This document shows positions 52,762-62,737 of a stretch of DNA of 64,000 bases, one piece after another (within the stretch, counting starts at the first letter, position 1; each line of letters opens with the position of its first letter). The stretch is from Trinickia diaoshuihuensis (GTDB lineage Bacteria; Pseudomonadota; Gammaproteobacteria; Burkholderiales; Burkholderiaceae), in contig NZ_QUBS01000048.1 in the NCBI RefSeq assembly GCF_003390925.1, forward strand, positions 62,001 to 126,000. Direction: 5' to 3'. The notes below the pieces were generated by a model, which saw only the letters and a list, made by a program, of their open reading frames with translations, was not told the origin of the DNA and ran no database searches. The translations under genes and the position numbers were made by a program.

Positions 52762-55230
52762 ATGACTCAATCTCTGCCTGAGCGTGCCCGCGTCGTCGTA
52801 ATCGGCGGCGGCATCATCGGCGCATCCACGCTTTACCATTTGGCTCACAAGGGCATAGCCGACGCCGTTCTGTTGGAGCGCGATCGGTTCGCTAGCGGTA
52901 CTACCTGGCACGCCGCCGGCATCGTAGGCCAATTGCGCGATTCCAAAGCGCAAACGGAACTTGCCCAATATACGACGCGATTGTTCCAGTCGCTCGAGCA
53001 AGAGACTGGCCAAGCCACGGGTTACAAGGAAAATGGATCGATGACGGTCGCGCTGACGCCCGAGCGTCTGGAACTGATTCGCCGCAACGTTTCATCGGCG
53101 AAGCGGATGGATGTTCCCTGCCATTACCTGACGCCGGCGGAAATCCAAGAGCGATGGCCGTTGCTGAGAGTCGACGATGTGCTCGGCGGGCAGTTCGTGC
53201 CATCGAACGGTCAAGTCAATCCTCTCGACGTGACCACTGCGCTTATCAAGGGCGCAAAGCTGAAAGGTGCAAAAGCCTACGAGAACACGCCTGTTCTCGA
53301 CGTCGTCGTGAAGGACGGCAAAGTCAAGGCGGTCAGAACGGCTCATGGCGATATCGCTTGCGATCGGGTGCTGTTGGCCGGCGGCATGTGGACGCATGCG
53401 TTCGCAAAGAAGCTCGGGATTTCCGTTCCCCTGCACGCAGCGGAGCACTACTACATCGTGACGGAGGCACTGCCGGGGCTCGCGCGCACCACGCCGGTTC
53501 TTACGGTCGCCGACGAGCGGACCTACTACAAAGAAGACGCCGGAAAACTTCTCGTGGGCTTTTTCGAGGCGAAGGGCAATGCATGGCCGAAGCCGGGCGC
53601 CCAGATTCCGTCGGGCTTCTCGTTCACCGAGCTGCCGCCGGACATGGATCACATGGAGCCCCAGTTGTTGGCGGCATTCGACCGCGTGCCGGTGCTTCAA
53701 AACACGGGCATTCAATTGTTCTTCTGCGGACCCGAAAGCTTCACACCCGACGGCCGCGCTTACATGGGGCCGACGGCCGATATCGCTGGCCTCTATGTGG
53801 CGGCCGGGTTCAATTCGAACGGCATTTTGTCGTCGGGCGGCGCCGGAAAGGTGATGGCGGATTGGTTGATCGACGGCCTGCCGCCCGTGAGCATGGGGAC
53901 ACTGCACGCACAACGTGCATTGCCGTTCCAGGCCAACACTCGCTACGTGCGCGAACGTGTCGCGGAATCGATCGGTATGCACATGACGCTCCACTGGCCG
54001 GGGCACCAGGTGGCGACAGCACGCGGTGTGCGGCAGTTTCCGATGCACGACCGGCTGATTGCCGCAGGAGCCGTGATGGGGGAGCGCATCGGCTGGGAGT
54101 TTCCGCTCTACTTCGCCGACGCGGGCGCGCAATTGCCGCATGAGCCAAGCCTTAAGCGGCAGGCGTGGTTCCCGATGGTCGAGCGCGAATGCTTGGCCGC
54201 CAGGGATGCAGCGTTGCTGATCGATCAAAGCTGCTACGGCAAGCTGTTGGTCAAAGGACGCGATGCACTGAAAGCGCTCGAGCATGTATCGGCCAATCGT
54301 ATCGACGTGCCGGTGGGTCACTCGGTCTACACGCACTGGCTGAACGAGCGAGGCGGTATCGAAGCCGACGTCACGATCACGCGTTTGGCGGACAACGAGT
54401 TCATGATCGTCACGGGTCATCCGAGCCAGGTTCGCGACCGCTGCTGGTTCGAAGCGCATGTCGACCCCGCCTGGAACGTTCAGATCCACGATGTCACGAC
54501 AGCGCACGCCATGTTTTCGGTGAGTGGGCCTCGCTCTCGCGAGATTCTCCAACAACTGACCGACGCCGATGTTTCGAACGCCGCGTTCCCCTTTGGGCAA
54601 GCCAGGTTGATCGATGTCGGGCTGGCGCGCTGCTGGGTGTTGCGCCGAAGCTTCGTTGGAGAGCTGGGCTATGAGATCTATCCGACGACCGATGTCGCCC
54701 GGCACGTTTTCGATGAGCTGATGCGCGTAGGCGGTCCGCTTGGAATGCGCTTGGGCGGATTCCTCGCGATGAACCACTGCCGGCTCGAGAAAGGCTTTGT
54801 GCACTTCGGACACGACATTGGCGAAGACGATACACCGCTGGAAGCGGGCCTGAAGTTCGCCGTTTCGTTCGATAAGGATGCGAAGTTCATAGGGCGCGAC
54901 GCATTGGAGCGTCAGCAGGCCGGCGGCCCGATCGAGGCGCGCCTGGTGAATGTGAAGGTGCGCGAAGCGAATCTTGACGATGGCCCCTATCTATATCGCA
55001 ACGAACCGTTGTGGAAGGGCGAGCAACTCATCGGATACGTGACGTCGGGGGCGTGGGGTTTCCGTCTCGGGGGCTCGTTCGGCATGGCATCCGTCAAGCG
55101 AGCCGGTGGTGTGACGGCCCAATGGTTGAGCGAGGGTGGATTCGAGGTCGAAGTCGCGGGTGCTCGCCATGCAGTTGAACTTCAATTCGCGGGCTTTTAC
55201 GACGCGAAGAGCGACCGTATGCGCGGATGA
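52762..55230 (+). CDS. Dimethylglycine/sarcosine dehydrogenase-like flavoprotein with GcvT domain
   Basis: An 822-residue two-domain enzyme. The N-terminal FAD oxidoreductase (about 1-400) has VVVIGGGIIGAS and SGTTWHAAG, where His50 is the position that binds FAD covalently in dimethylglycine and sarcosine dehydrogenases. The C-terminal half is a folate-binding GcvT domain (YGKLLVKGRDALKALEHVSA and EKGFVHFGHDIGEDDTPLEAG). It would oxidatively demethylate an N-methyl amine, pass CH2 to tetrahydrofolate and electrons to ETF. Start at 52762 follows the family N-terminus. Confidence 0.88.
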   Translation: MTQSLPERARVVVIGGGIIGASTLYHLAHKGIADAVLLERDRFASGTTWHAAGIVGQLRDSKAQTELAQYTTRLFQSLEQETGQATGYKENGSMTVALTPERLELIRRNVSSAKRMDVPCHYLTPAEIQERWPLLRVDDVLGGQFVPSNGQVNPLDVTTALIKGAKLKGAKAYENTPVLDVVVKDGKVKAVRTAHGDIACDRVLLAGGMWTHAFAKKLGISVPLHAAEHYYIVTEALPGLARTTPVLTVADERTYYKEDAGKLLVGFFEAKGNAWPKPGAQIPSGFSFTELPPDMDHMEPQLLAAFDRVPVLQNTGIQLFFCGPESFTPDGRAYMGPTADIAGLYVAAGFNSNGILSSGGAGKVMADWLIDGLPPVSMGTLHAQRALPFQANTRYVRERVAESIGMHMTLHWPGHQVATARGVRQFPMHDRLIAAGAVMGERIGWEFPLYFADAGAQLPHEPSLKRQAWFPMVERECLAARDAALLIDQSCYGKLLVKGRDALKALEHVSANRIDVPVGHSVYTHWLNERGGIEADVTITRLADNEFMIVTGHPSQVRDRCWFEAHVDPAWNVQIHDVTTAHAMFSVSGPRSREILQQLTDADVSNAAFPFGQARLIDVGLARCWVLRRSFVGELGYEIYPTTDVARHVFDELMRVGGPLGMRLGGFLAMNHCRLEKGFVHFGHDIGEDDTPLEAGLKFAVSFDKDAKFIGRDALERQQAGGPIEARLVNVKVREANLDDGPYLYRNEPLWKGEQLIGYVTSGAWGFRLGGSFGMASVKRAGGVTAQWLSEGGFEVEVAGARHAVELQFAGFYDAKSDRMRG

Positions 55231-55247
55231 CAGAACGAGGAAATCAG

Positions 55248-57290
55248 ATGGACGATCGATATGACGTGCTGTTCGAACCGGTCAAGATTGGACCGGTTAC
55301 CGCAAAGAACAGATTCTTCGCCGTCGCGCACAGTGCCGGGATGGGGTTTGCTCAGCCGCATGCAACCGCAGCCCTTCGCGCAATGAAGGCCGAGGGAGGG
55401 TGGGCGGTGGTTTGCACAGGGGTGTGCGAGATCGACGAGACCTCGGACATGATGGGGCATCAGAACGATCGCCTTTGGGACGATCACGACGTGGCCTGCC
55501 ATCGGCTAACCACCGACGAAATTCACAAGTACGGTGCGCTCGCCGCGGTCGAGTTGGCGCATCTTGGACTCGGGGCTCGGAATCTGTACAGCCGCGTGCC
55601 GGCGCTCGGTCCTGCCAGTTTGAAATGCACGTCGGCGTATGTGCCGACGCAGTCGATGCCGATGACGATCGCCGATATCCAGGCCTTCCGCGCGGCACAC
55701 CGGCGCGCGGTGCGCCGTGCAATCGATGCCGGCTATGACATCGTCTACGTCTACGCGGCGCACGATAGAGCTTTGCCCTTGCACTTCTTGTCGAGCCGAT
55801 ACAACAAACGCACCGACGAGTACGGCGGTTCGCTCGAGAACCGCATGCGGCTGCTGAAGGAATTGATCGAGGACACGATCGAGGAAGCCTCCGGCCGATG
55901 CGCGGTCGCCGTGAGATTCGCCGTCCACGATTTTTCCGGCGGTATCACGCTCGAGCAAGAAGGTCGGGCCGTGATCGAAGCGCTGGGCGATATGCCCGAT
56001 CTGTGGGACGTCAATGTGAGCCCGTGGTCGTTCGATTCGTCCACCGCTCGGTTCGCGGAAGAGGGGTTCCAGGACGACTATATCGGGTTCGTCAAGAAAC
56101 TCACGCGTAAGCCGGTGGTCGGGGTGGGGCGTTTCACCTCGCCCGATGCGATGGTGTCGCGGATCAAACGCGGTCTCGTCGATTTCATCGGGGCCGCCCG
56201 ACCTTCGATTGCCGACCCTTTCATTCCGGAAAAGATCCGGACCGGCAGGATCGACGAGATTCGCGAATGTATCGGCTGTAACGTGTGCGCGTCGACGGAG
56301 ATGTATGGCGTGCCCATTCGGTGTACGCAAAATGCCACGATCGGCGAAGAGTGGCGTAAGGCTTGGCATCCGGAGAAGCTTAAGCCGCTTTCGAATCGCG
56401 AGAGTGCATTGGTGGTCGGCTCGGGGCCGGCTGGGCTGGAGGCCGCACTGACGCTCGCGCGTCGAGGCGTGGAAGTGTCTTTGGTCGAGCGAGAGGCCTT
56501 CTTGGGCGGGCGAATCGCGTGGGAATCCAAGCTGCCCGGGTCGCAGACGCTGGCGCGTGTGCGCGACTACCGCATCTATCAGCTGGAGCGGATGAGCAAC
56601 GTCCAGATCTATCGCGGATCGCAGGTTGATGTCGAGGACATCCTGCAATTCGGCGCTAGGCGCGTCGTGCTCGCCACCGGCGCGGCCTGGCGGGTGGATG
56701 GCGTGGGGCCGGCTACGCCGAACGGGATCGCGGTTTGCGACGGCGTGAACGTCTATTCACCCGAGACTGTGCTGGCCGGCGCGCCGCTTAGCGGGCCGAT
56801 TGTCGTCTATGACGATGACCACTACTACGTGGGTCATGGTGTCGCCGAATGGCTGAGGGCCAGGGGATGCGAGGTCACGCTCGTTACCCCACTAGCCGAC
56901 GTCTCCCAATGGTCGTATTACACGCTGGAGCTCCGGCGGCTGGAAGAGCGTCTCGATGAAGCGGGCATCACCTGCATCACGAAGAGCAAGGTCAAGGAAG
57001 TACGAGATGGAACGGTCATCACCGCCAGCGGGCGCCGCTTAGCGTCGCTGCCGTGCGGAACATTCGTTCCCGTAACCCTACGTGAGCCAAACCGACAGTT
57101 GGCAGATGCGTTAGAGCTGCGCAAACAGGATTGGCGCGACGTCGGAATCGAATCGGTCACCTTGATAGGCGACGCGCTTGCTCCCGGCACGGTGGCAGCC
57201 GCGGTGTACGCGGGCGCAGCCCTCGGGCGAGCGCTGGGCGAACCCCAACGTGCCGAATCCTTTTTGCGTGAGCGCACCGTTCTTCAATAA
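55248..57290 (+). CDS. Trimethylamine dehydrogenase-like NADH:flavin oxidoreductase
   Basis: A 680-residue enzyme of the TMADH/2,4-dienoyl-CoA reductase/DgcA family. It has an FMN-binding old-yellow-enzyme barrel (1-370), then [4Fe-4S] cysteines in CIGCNVCAS (about 341, 344, 347) plus PIRCTQNATIGEEW, then an FAD/ADP-binding domain (VVGSGPAGLEAALTLARRG). The cysteine that binds FMN covalently in TMADH is Ser29 here (VAHSAGMG). The ATG at 55248 has GAGGAAAT upstream; another at 55227 overlaps the previous stop. Likely an N-demethylase giving electrons to ETF. Confidence 0.88.
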   Translation: MDDRYDVLFEPVKIGPVTAKNRFFAVAHSAGMGFAQPHATAALRAMKAEGGWAVVCTGVCEIDETSDMMGHQNDRLWDDHDVACHRLTTDEIHKYGALAAVELAHLGLGARNLYSRVPALGPASLKCTSAYVPTQSMPMTIADIQAFRAAHRRAVRRAIDAGYDIVYVYAAHDRALPLHFLSSRYNKRTDEYGGSLENRMRLLKELIEDTIEEASGRCAVAVRFAVHDFSGGITLEQEGRAVIEALGDMPDLWDVNVSPWSFDSSTARFAEEGFQDDYIGFVKKLTRKPVVGVGRFTSPDAMVSRIKRGLVDFIGAARPSIADPFIPEKIRTGRIDEIRECIGCNVCASTEMYGVPIRCTQNATIGEEWRKAWHPEKLKPLSNRESALVVGSGPAGLEAALTLARRGVEVSLVEREAFLGGRIAWESKLPGSQTLARVRDYRIYQLERMSNVQIYRGSQVDVEDILQFGARRVVLATGAAWRVDGVGPATPNGIAVCDGVNVYSPETVLAGAPLSGPIVVYDDDHYYVGHGVAEWLRARGCEVTLVTPLADVSQWSYYTLELRRLEERLDEAGITCITKSKVKEVRDGTVITASGRRLASLPCGTFVPVTLREPNRQLADALELRKQDWRDVGIESVTLIGDALAPGTVAAAVYAGAALGRALGEPQRAESFLRERTVLQ

Positions 57291-57336
57291 CTCTCGCGAC
57301 TCTTTCGTTCGCTTGATTGCCAATCGAGAAGCAAAC

Positions 57337-58212
57337 ATGACTCTTACCACCAAACTTCCGAACACCTACGTGCTGCGCGTTGCTTGCCCGGCGACGGTGG
57401 GTATCGTTGCCGCAATCAGCGGCTACCTTGCTGCTCATAGCTACTACATCGCCGAGATGTCGCAGTACGACGATGAAGAGACCGAGCGGTTCTTTCTACG
57501 TTGCGTCTTTCAGGCGAACGGTGAAATCACCGATGACGATAAGGATATGTTGATTGGCTTCGATAAGCTGGCGGACCGGTTCAACATGGAATGGTCGGTG
57601 CGTCGCGCGGATCGGCGGCGCAACGCCATCTTGATGGTTTCGAAGTTCGATCATTGTCTGCGTGACCTCTTGTACCGTTGGGAAGCCGGTGAACTCAACA
57701 TGGAGGTCAACGCAATCGTCTCGAATCACGAGACGCTCAAGCACATCGCGGACCGCTATCGCCTTCCTTTCTACTACTTGCCGGTCACGCCCGAAACGAA
57801 GGTAAAGCAGGAAGCCGCATTACGCGCCCTTGTCTTCGAGAGAAAAGCAGAACTCGTGGTTCTCGCGCGCTACATGCAAATTCTTAGCGATGACATCGCG
57901 CGAGATCTGCATGGCAACTGCATCAACATTCACCATTCGTTCTTGCCCAGCTTCAAAGGGGGTTCGCCCTATGCGCAGGCGCATAAGCGAGGTGTGAAGC
58001 TGATTGGGGCGACTTCGCACTACGTAACGGGCGATCTTGACGAAGGTCCGATCATCGAGCAGGACATTCGCCGCATCGACCATCGCTACTCGGTAGCCGA
58101 GATGCAAGCGATGGGCCGGGACGTCGAGTGCCAGGTGCTCGCGCGTGCGGTGAGAATGCATCTCGAGGATCGCGTTTTCATCGACGGAAACAAGACGGTC
58201 GTCTTTTCTTAA
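57337..58212 (+). CDS. purU: Formyltetrahydrofolate deformylase
   Basis: PurU hydrolyses 10-formyl-tetrahydrofolate to formate and tetrahydrofolate. The 291-residue protein has an N-terminal ACT domain (about 8-90; ACPATVGIVAAISGYLAAHS) and a C-terminal formyltransferase-fold domain. The catalytic Asn and His are in NIHHSFLPSFKGG, and the Asp in GDLDEGPII. In this cluster it would drain one-carbon units released by demethylation and free folate. It lies 46 bp after the TMADH-like gene and before folD. Confidence 0.93.
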   Translation: MTLTTKLPNTYVLRVACPATVGIVAAISGYLAAHSYYIAEMSQYDDEETERFFLRCVFQANGEITDDDKDMLIGFDKLADRFNMEWSVRRADRRRNAILMVSKFDHCLRDLLYRWEAGELNMEVNAIVSNHETLKHIADRYRLPFYYLPVTPETKVKQEAALRALVFERKAELVVLARYMQILSDDIARDLHGNCINIHHSFLPSFKGGSPYAQAHKRGVKLIGATSHYVTGDLDEGPIIEQDIRRIDHRYSVAEMQAMGRDVECQVLARAVRMHLEDRVFIDGNKTVVFS

Positions 58213-58248
58213 TGCGTAAGCCGTCCGTACGGTGCATGGAGTGATTGA

Positions 58249-59139
58249 ATGACAGCGATTTTGATCGACGGGAAGGGCGCTTCCCAAAAACTCAGAGAAG
58301 AGATTGCGACGGCTGTTGCCCGTCTGAAGCTGGAGCATGCGGTGACGCCCGGTCTCGCGGTTGTCCTCGTCGGCGAGGATCCCGCCAGCCAGATCTACGT
58401 GAAGAACAAAGCGCGACAGACTTTGGAGGCCGGGATGGCTTCGTTCGAGCACAGGCTAGCGGAGACGATCACCGAGTCCGAACTGCTGTCATTGATCGCT
58501 AAGCTCAATGCGGATCCGAACGTGCATGGCATTCTCGTGCAATTGCCCCTGCCGGCCCATATCGACGAAAAGGCAGTCATTGAATCCATCGCGCCGGGCA
58601 AGGACGTGGATGGCTTTCATCCTGAGAACGTGGGGCGCGTTGTAGCTGGAGAGGGCGGGGTGGTGCCATGCACGCCGCTGGGATCGTTGATTCTGATTAA
58701 ACAAGCAGTCGGAGATATCGCGGGAAAGAATGCCGTGGTCATCGGACGATCGAATATTGTCGGAAAGCCAATGGCGCAGCTTCTGTTGGCTCATCACTGC
58801 ACGGTGACGATCGCCCATTCGCGCACCCCTGAGATCGCTTCGGTCGCACGTACCGCGGACATCCTCGTCGCGGCGGTCGGCCGCCCGGAAATGGTCAAGG
58901 GCGATTGGATCAAGCCGGGGGCGTGCGTCATCGACGTTGGCATCAATCGTGTCGCCAAAGAAAGCGGCGAGGGCTACAAGGTCGTAGGCGATGTGGCATT
59001 CAGTGAGGCGTCGGAAGTCGCCGGGTGTATTACGCCGGTGCCCGGCGGCGTGGGTCCGATGACGATCGCGTGTCTGCTCGCGAACACCTACCTTGCCACT
59101 TGCCGGTCCGTCGGGGCGCCGCCGATGGAAATTTTTTAG
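58249..59139 (+). CDS. folD: Bifunctional methylene-THF dehydrogenase/methenyl-THF cyclohydrolase
   Basis: FolD converts 5,10-methylene- to 10-formyl-tetrahydrofolate with NADP+. The 296-residue protein has [17 protein letters not shown] (catalytic Lys in YVKNK), [10 protein letters not shown], the motif [13 protein letters not shown], and the NADP-binding [17 protein letters not shown]. With purU it completes oxidation of methyl-derived carbon to formate. As an in-cluster copy it is probably an extra, catabolic folD; a housekeeping copy elsewhere is expected. Confidence 0.94.
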   Translation: MTAILIDGKGASQKLREEIATAVARLKLEHAVTPGLAVVLVGEDPASQIYVKNKARQTLEAGMASFEHRLAETITESELLSLIAKLNADPNVHGILVQLPLPAHIDEKAVIESIAPGKDVDGFHPENVGRVVAGEGGVVPCTPLGSLILIKQAVGDIAGKNAVVIGRSNIVGKPMAQLLLAHHCTVTIAHSRTPEIASVARTADILVAAVGRPEMVKGDWIKPGACVIDVGINRVAKESGEGYKVVGDVAFSEASEVAGCITPVPGGVGPMTIACLLANTYLATCRSVGAPPMEIF

Positions 59140-59174
59140 CTCGTGAAGCCAATGGTCACTGAAAGGATGAGCGT

Positions 59175-59921
59175 ATGAAGATCATTGTAGGCGTCAAGCG
59201 CGTCGTGGATTCAAATGTGAAGGTCCGCGTGCGGGCTGATGGCACGGCCGTCGATATTAGCAATGTGAAGATGTCGATGAATCCCTTCGATGAAATCGCC
59301 GTGGAGGAAGCCGTGCGATTGAAGGAAGCGGGAGTGGCGACCGAAATCGTGGCAGTCTCGGCGGGTTCCGGGCAATCTCAAGAGACGCTGCGCACCGCGC
59401 TGGCGATCGGCGCCGATCGTGCGATTCTGATCGAGACGGATAAGGAACTGCAGCCGCTGGCCGTCGCTAAGCTCTTGAAAGCTGTAATAGACAAGGAGCA
59501 ACCGCAGCTCGTCATTCTCGGAAAGCAGGCCATCGACGACGATTCGAACCAGACGGGGCAGATGCTCGCCGCTTTGGCCAGTTGGCCGCAGGCTACCTTC
59601 GCGTCGAAGGTGGGGGTGGCGGGAAACGACGTCACCGTTTCCCGCGAGGTAGATGGCGGCACTGAGACCGTGATGCTACAGCTTCCCGCCGTTGTGACGA
59701 CCGACTTGCGCCTGAACGAGCCTCGCTACGTCACGTTGCCGAACATCATGAAGGCGAAAAAGAAGCCCCTCGAAACCATCGCTGCCGACTCGTTGGGCGT
59801 TGATATTTCGCCTAGGCTGAAGACGCTCAAAGTGGCTGAGCCGCCCACTCGCAGTGCCGGCGAGAAAGTCGCTGATGCGGCGACGCTCGTGCAAAGGCTG
59901 CGCGATGCGAAAGTGATTTGA
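59175..59921 (+). CDS. etfB: Electron transfer flavoprotein beta subunit
   Basis: A 248-residue ETF beta subunit. The family segment [20 protein letters not shown] is present, as is the AMP/FAD-binding [20 protein letters not shown]. With EtfA it takes electrons from the two demethylating flavoproteins encoded upstream and delivers them to ETF-ubiquinone oxidoreductase, whose gene is at the right edge. It follows folD by 35 bp, with AAAGGATGAG before ATG. Confidence 0.95.
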   Translation: MKIIVGVKRVVDSNVKVRVRADGTAVDISNVKMSMNPFDEIAVEEAVRLKEAGVATEIVAVSAGSGQSQETLRTALAIGADRAILIETDKELQPLAVAKLLKAVIDKEQPQLVILGKQAIDDDSNQTGQMLAALASWPQATFASKVGVAGNDVTVSREVDGGTETVMLQLPAVVTTDLRLNEPRYVTLPNIMKAKKKPLETIAADSLGVDISPRLKTLKVAEPPTRSAGEKVADAATLVQRLRDAKVI

Positions 59922-59937
59922 GCCAAGGAGACCTCAA

Positions 59938-60894
59938 GTGACGATTTTGGTAATTGCGGAGCACGACAACGCTACGTTGTCGCAGGCTACGCTGAATGCG
60001 ATATCCGCAGCTTCGGTGCTGTCGGCCTTCGAAGACGGCGGGGTAGATGTGCTCGTCGCAGGACATCATGCAGATGGCGTTGCGAAACAGGTGGCCCGCG
60101 TGGCCGGCGTCAAGAAAGTGCTTCACGCCGAAGCGGTGCATCTGGAACACGGGCTGCCCGAGGGCGTCGCGGTCGCCGCGCTGGCGATCGTACGCGACGC
60201 GGCAGGACGCTATTCGCACGTGGTAACGGCGGCGACGGCTTTCGGTAAAAGCGTGACACCCCGTATCGCCGCCATGCTCGACGTGGCACAAATCAGTGAA
60301 GTGACGGCAGTCATCAGCGCGGACACATTCGAGCGCCCGATCTATGCGGGAAATGCGATTGCGACGATCCAGTCGATGGATCCGATCAAAGTCATGACGG
60401 TGCGCACGACGGCGTTCCCCGCGGCACAGCCCGGTGCAGACGCGCCGATCGAAGCCGCTGCGCCGGGCGAGGACCCGCGCACCTCGCGCTACGTCGGGAG
60501 GGAAATGGCTTTGTCGGATAGACCGGAACTGACGACGGCGCAGATCGTCGTGTCCGGAGGGCGCGGGTTGGCAAGCGCCGAAAGCTACGACAAGGTGCTG
60601 ACGCCGCTTGCCGACAAGCTCGGAGCAGCGCTTGGCGCATCGCGCGCTGCCGTAGACGCGGGCTTTGCGCCTAACAACGCCCAAGTGGGGCAAACAGGTC
60701 GGATCGTCGCGCCTGAGCTTTACGTCGCCGTCGGAATCTCCGGGGCGATACAGCATCTAGCCGGCATGAAGGATTCGAAGGTCATTGTCGCCATCAACAA
60801 AGATCCGGACGCGCCAATTTTTGGCGTTGCCGATTTTGGTATCGAAGGCGATTTGTTCGACGTGGTGCCCTCATTGCTCGCGGCGCTCGATTAA
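59938..60894 (+). CDS. etfA: Electron transfer flavoprotein alpha subunit
   Basis: A 318-residue ETF alpha subunit. The C-terminal FAD-binding region is complete: [52 protein letters not shown] and [20 protein letters not shown]. The GTG start has AAGGAGACC upstream. It is 16 bp after etfB, forming the usual etfBA pair dedicated to this catabolic cluster. Confidence 0.95.
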   Translation: MTILVIAEHDNATLSQATLNAISAASVLSAFEDGGVDVLVAGHHADGVAKQVARVAGVKKVLHAEAVHLEHGLPEGVAVAALAIVRDAAGRYSHVVTAATAFGKSVTPRIAAMLDVAQISEVTAVISADTFERPIYAGNAIATIQSMDPIKVMTVRTTAFPAAQPGADAPIEAAAPGEDPRTSRYVGREMALSDRPELTTAQIVVSGGRGLASAESYDKVLTPLADKLGAALGASRAAVDAGFAPNNAQVGQTGRIVAPELYVAVGISGAIQHLAGMKDSKVIVAINKDPDAPIFGVADFGIEGDLFDVVPSLLAALD

Positions 60895-60911
60895 CATTCC
60901 ACGGCGTAAAA

Positions 60912-62033
60912 ATGATCAAACATACTCCTTACTATCACAAGCTCGTCGCCGCCGGCGCGAAGCTTCAGGACCGCGGCGGCTTCGCCACGCCGAATTTCTT
61001 CACTTCGATCGCCGACGAGCACCAGGCGGTGCGCGAGCGCGTGGGGATGTTCGATGTCTATTATCAGGTTGGCGTCGAAATCAAGGGCAAGGAGGCAGAA
61101 GCACTGTTGACACGCGCCCTGGTCAACGACGTGCGCCGCATGCGTGACGGCGGCGTGATCTACAGCTCCCTATGCACAGAGGCGGGCGGTATCGTCGACG
61201 ATCTCACCTGTTTCAGGTTCAGCGGCGATCGCCTCTGGCTCTCTCCCACACCGTCTCGCGTGCAAGCAGTCATGTCCGCGCTCGGTAAGTTGGCGGGCGA
61301 TATGAACGTGACGGTGACGAACCTGGGCTACTCCAATGGCTACCTGTCGGTCCAAGGGCCGCGATCGCGTGAACTGTTGGGCGCGCTCACGCAGGCCGAC
61401 ATCTCGTCCGAAGCCCTCAAGTATTTCGCATTCACGCATGGGAATCTGGGAGAAGTGCCGAAGGCGGTCATCTCTCGCACGGGCTATTCGGGCGAACTCG
61501 GGTATGAGCTGTTTTTTCCCGTCGAGTTTGCGGAATACGTCTGGGATCTGGTCGCCGAGGCGGGCAAGCAGTTCGATATCCGCCCGTGCGGCATGAAAAC
61601 GATGCGCTCCCTGCGAATCGAAAAATCGTATCTGCTGTACGGCTTGGACATCAGCGAAGAGACGGATCCGTTGTCCGCGGGCCTCGCGTGGACCGTGCGA
61701 TTTGACGATCGGCAATTCGTGGGGCGGCGCGCACTTGAAGAAGTCAACGCAAAAGGAATTGCCCGTTGCCTGAGGCTGATCGATACAGGCGCCATTCATC
61801 CGATCGTGCATGGAGAAGCGGTCTTTCACAATGGAGAGGTGGTGTCCACGGTGACGTCAGGAGATCCTGGATTTCATTTGGGCAAGACATTCGCTTTTGC
61901 ATACTTGCCCCGTGAACTGGCTACCCAAGGTACGCAGGTTCAGATCCAGCTCGCGGACGGCAAGTCGGCGGTGACCGGAACGGTGCTCGATCGCGCGCCG
62001 TACGATCCCGAAAGAAGGCGGTTGACTGCGTGA
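60912..62033 (+). CDS. GcvT-like aminomethyltransferase family protein
   Basis: A 373-residue stand-alone folate-binding aminomethyltransferase-fold protein. Typical segments are HQAVRERVGMFDVY at the N-terminus, YLSVQGPRSRELLGAL, SRTGYSGELGYELFFPV, and EKSYLLYGLDISEETDPLSAGL. It lacks any FAD domain. It could accept the methylene group from a demethylase complex (as in glycine cleavage T-protein) or be the folate partner of the TMADH-like enzyme. It is the last gene of the plus-strand cluster, 17 bp after etfA. Confidence 0.88.
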   Translation: MIKHTPYYHKLVAAGAKLQDRGGFATPNFFTSIADEHQAVRERVGMFDVYYQVGVEIKGKEAEALLTRALVNDVRRMRDGGVIYSSLCTEAGGIVDDLTCFRFSGDRLWLSPTPSRVQAVMSALGKLAGDMNVTVTNLGYSNGYLSVQGPRSRELLGALTQADISSEALKYFAFTHGNLGEVPKAVISRTGYSGELGYELFFPVEFAEYVWDLVAEAGKQFDIRPCGMKTMRSLRIEKSYLLYGLDISEETDPLSAGLAWTVRFDDRQFVGRRALEEVNAKGIARCLRLIDTGAIHPIVHGEAVFHNGEVVSTVTSGDPGFHLGKTFAFAYLPRELATQGTQVQIQLADGKSAVTGTVLDRAPYDPERRRLTA

Positions 62034-62158
62034 TCGGGGGGCGCTCCGTCTGAGCATTCCCGTATAGCTGCCACGAATCGGCCAGTGGCTCGCGCATGCA
62101 TGAGCCACTGACCGACACCGAGCCGGAACCTTGCCGTGGCACTAGAGCTGCGTAGCTT

Positions 62159-62716
62159 CTATGCGTTGCGCGTTTGATGAGTCAAGGCAATCAATTGCTC
62201 GACAAAGGCGCGCTTGCGGGCCTTGTCGAATCGCGAGACGCCGAGCGCTTCTGCGAGCCATAGCCCGTCGGCCGCCATGCGTACGACGTCTGCCGTCGAG
62301 GCTTCTACGCCGTCACGACTCGCGCGCTGCGACCATCGGCTGTGCGCAAGTTCATAGACTTCGCGCACGGCGCTATCCTTTCCAAAGTACGCCAGGATGA
62401 GGGCGGCGGACGCCATGCTTTCGGTTTGAATCGTTGCGTCGGTATCGAATGTTGCATGGACGTACGAGCGAAGCCACGCGCCCGGTGCCCCATCGTCGTT
62501 TGCGAGGCGTTCAACGGCTGCTTCGAAATTGTCGAACGCAAAAACGAGCAAATGATGAATTAGCTCGTCCTTGGTTTTGAAGTGGTAGAAAACGCCGCCT
62601 TTGCTCATGCCGGCCGAGGACGCCACGTCTTCAAGCGTGAACGCTCCGACGCCGTGTTGAAGGATGAGCTTCTCGGCGGCTCTCAGAATTTTTTCGCGAT
62701 TATTTGGGCGCATCAC
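62159..62716 (-). CDS. TetR family transcriptional regulator
   Basis: A 185-residue regulator with a normal TetR N-terminus (REKILRAAEKLILQHGVGAF and LEDVASSAGMSKGGVFYHFK) and a compact helical ligand domain. It is convergent with the catabolic cluster, ending 125 bp from the GcvT-like gene. A 13-bp palindrome lies 21 bp before its start. It may regulate itself and the cluster, or the ETF-QO gene behind it; the ligand is unknown. Confidence 0.9.
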   Translation of the reverse strand: MMRPNNREKILRAAEKLILQHGVGAFTLEDVASSAGMSKGGVFYHFKTKDELIHHLLVFAFDNFEAAVERLANDDGAPGAWLRSYVHATFDTDATIQTESMASAALILAYFGKDSAVREVYELAHSRWSQRASRDGVEASTADVVRMAADGLWLAEALGVSRFDKARKRAFVEQLIALTHQTRNA

Positions 62717-62737
62717 CCGGTCCTAAAATTGCCCTCG

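Noticed and set aside
53092-54813. 573-residue open frame antisense to the FAD/GcvT gene
   Set aside because: A shadow of the third codon positions of the real gene; no start signal or domain.
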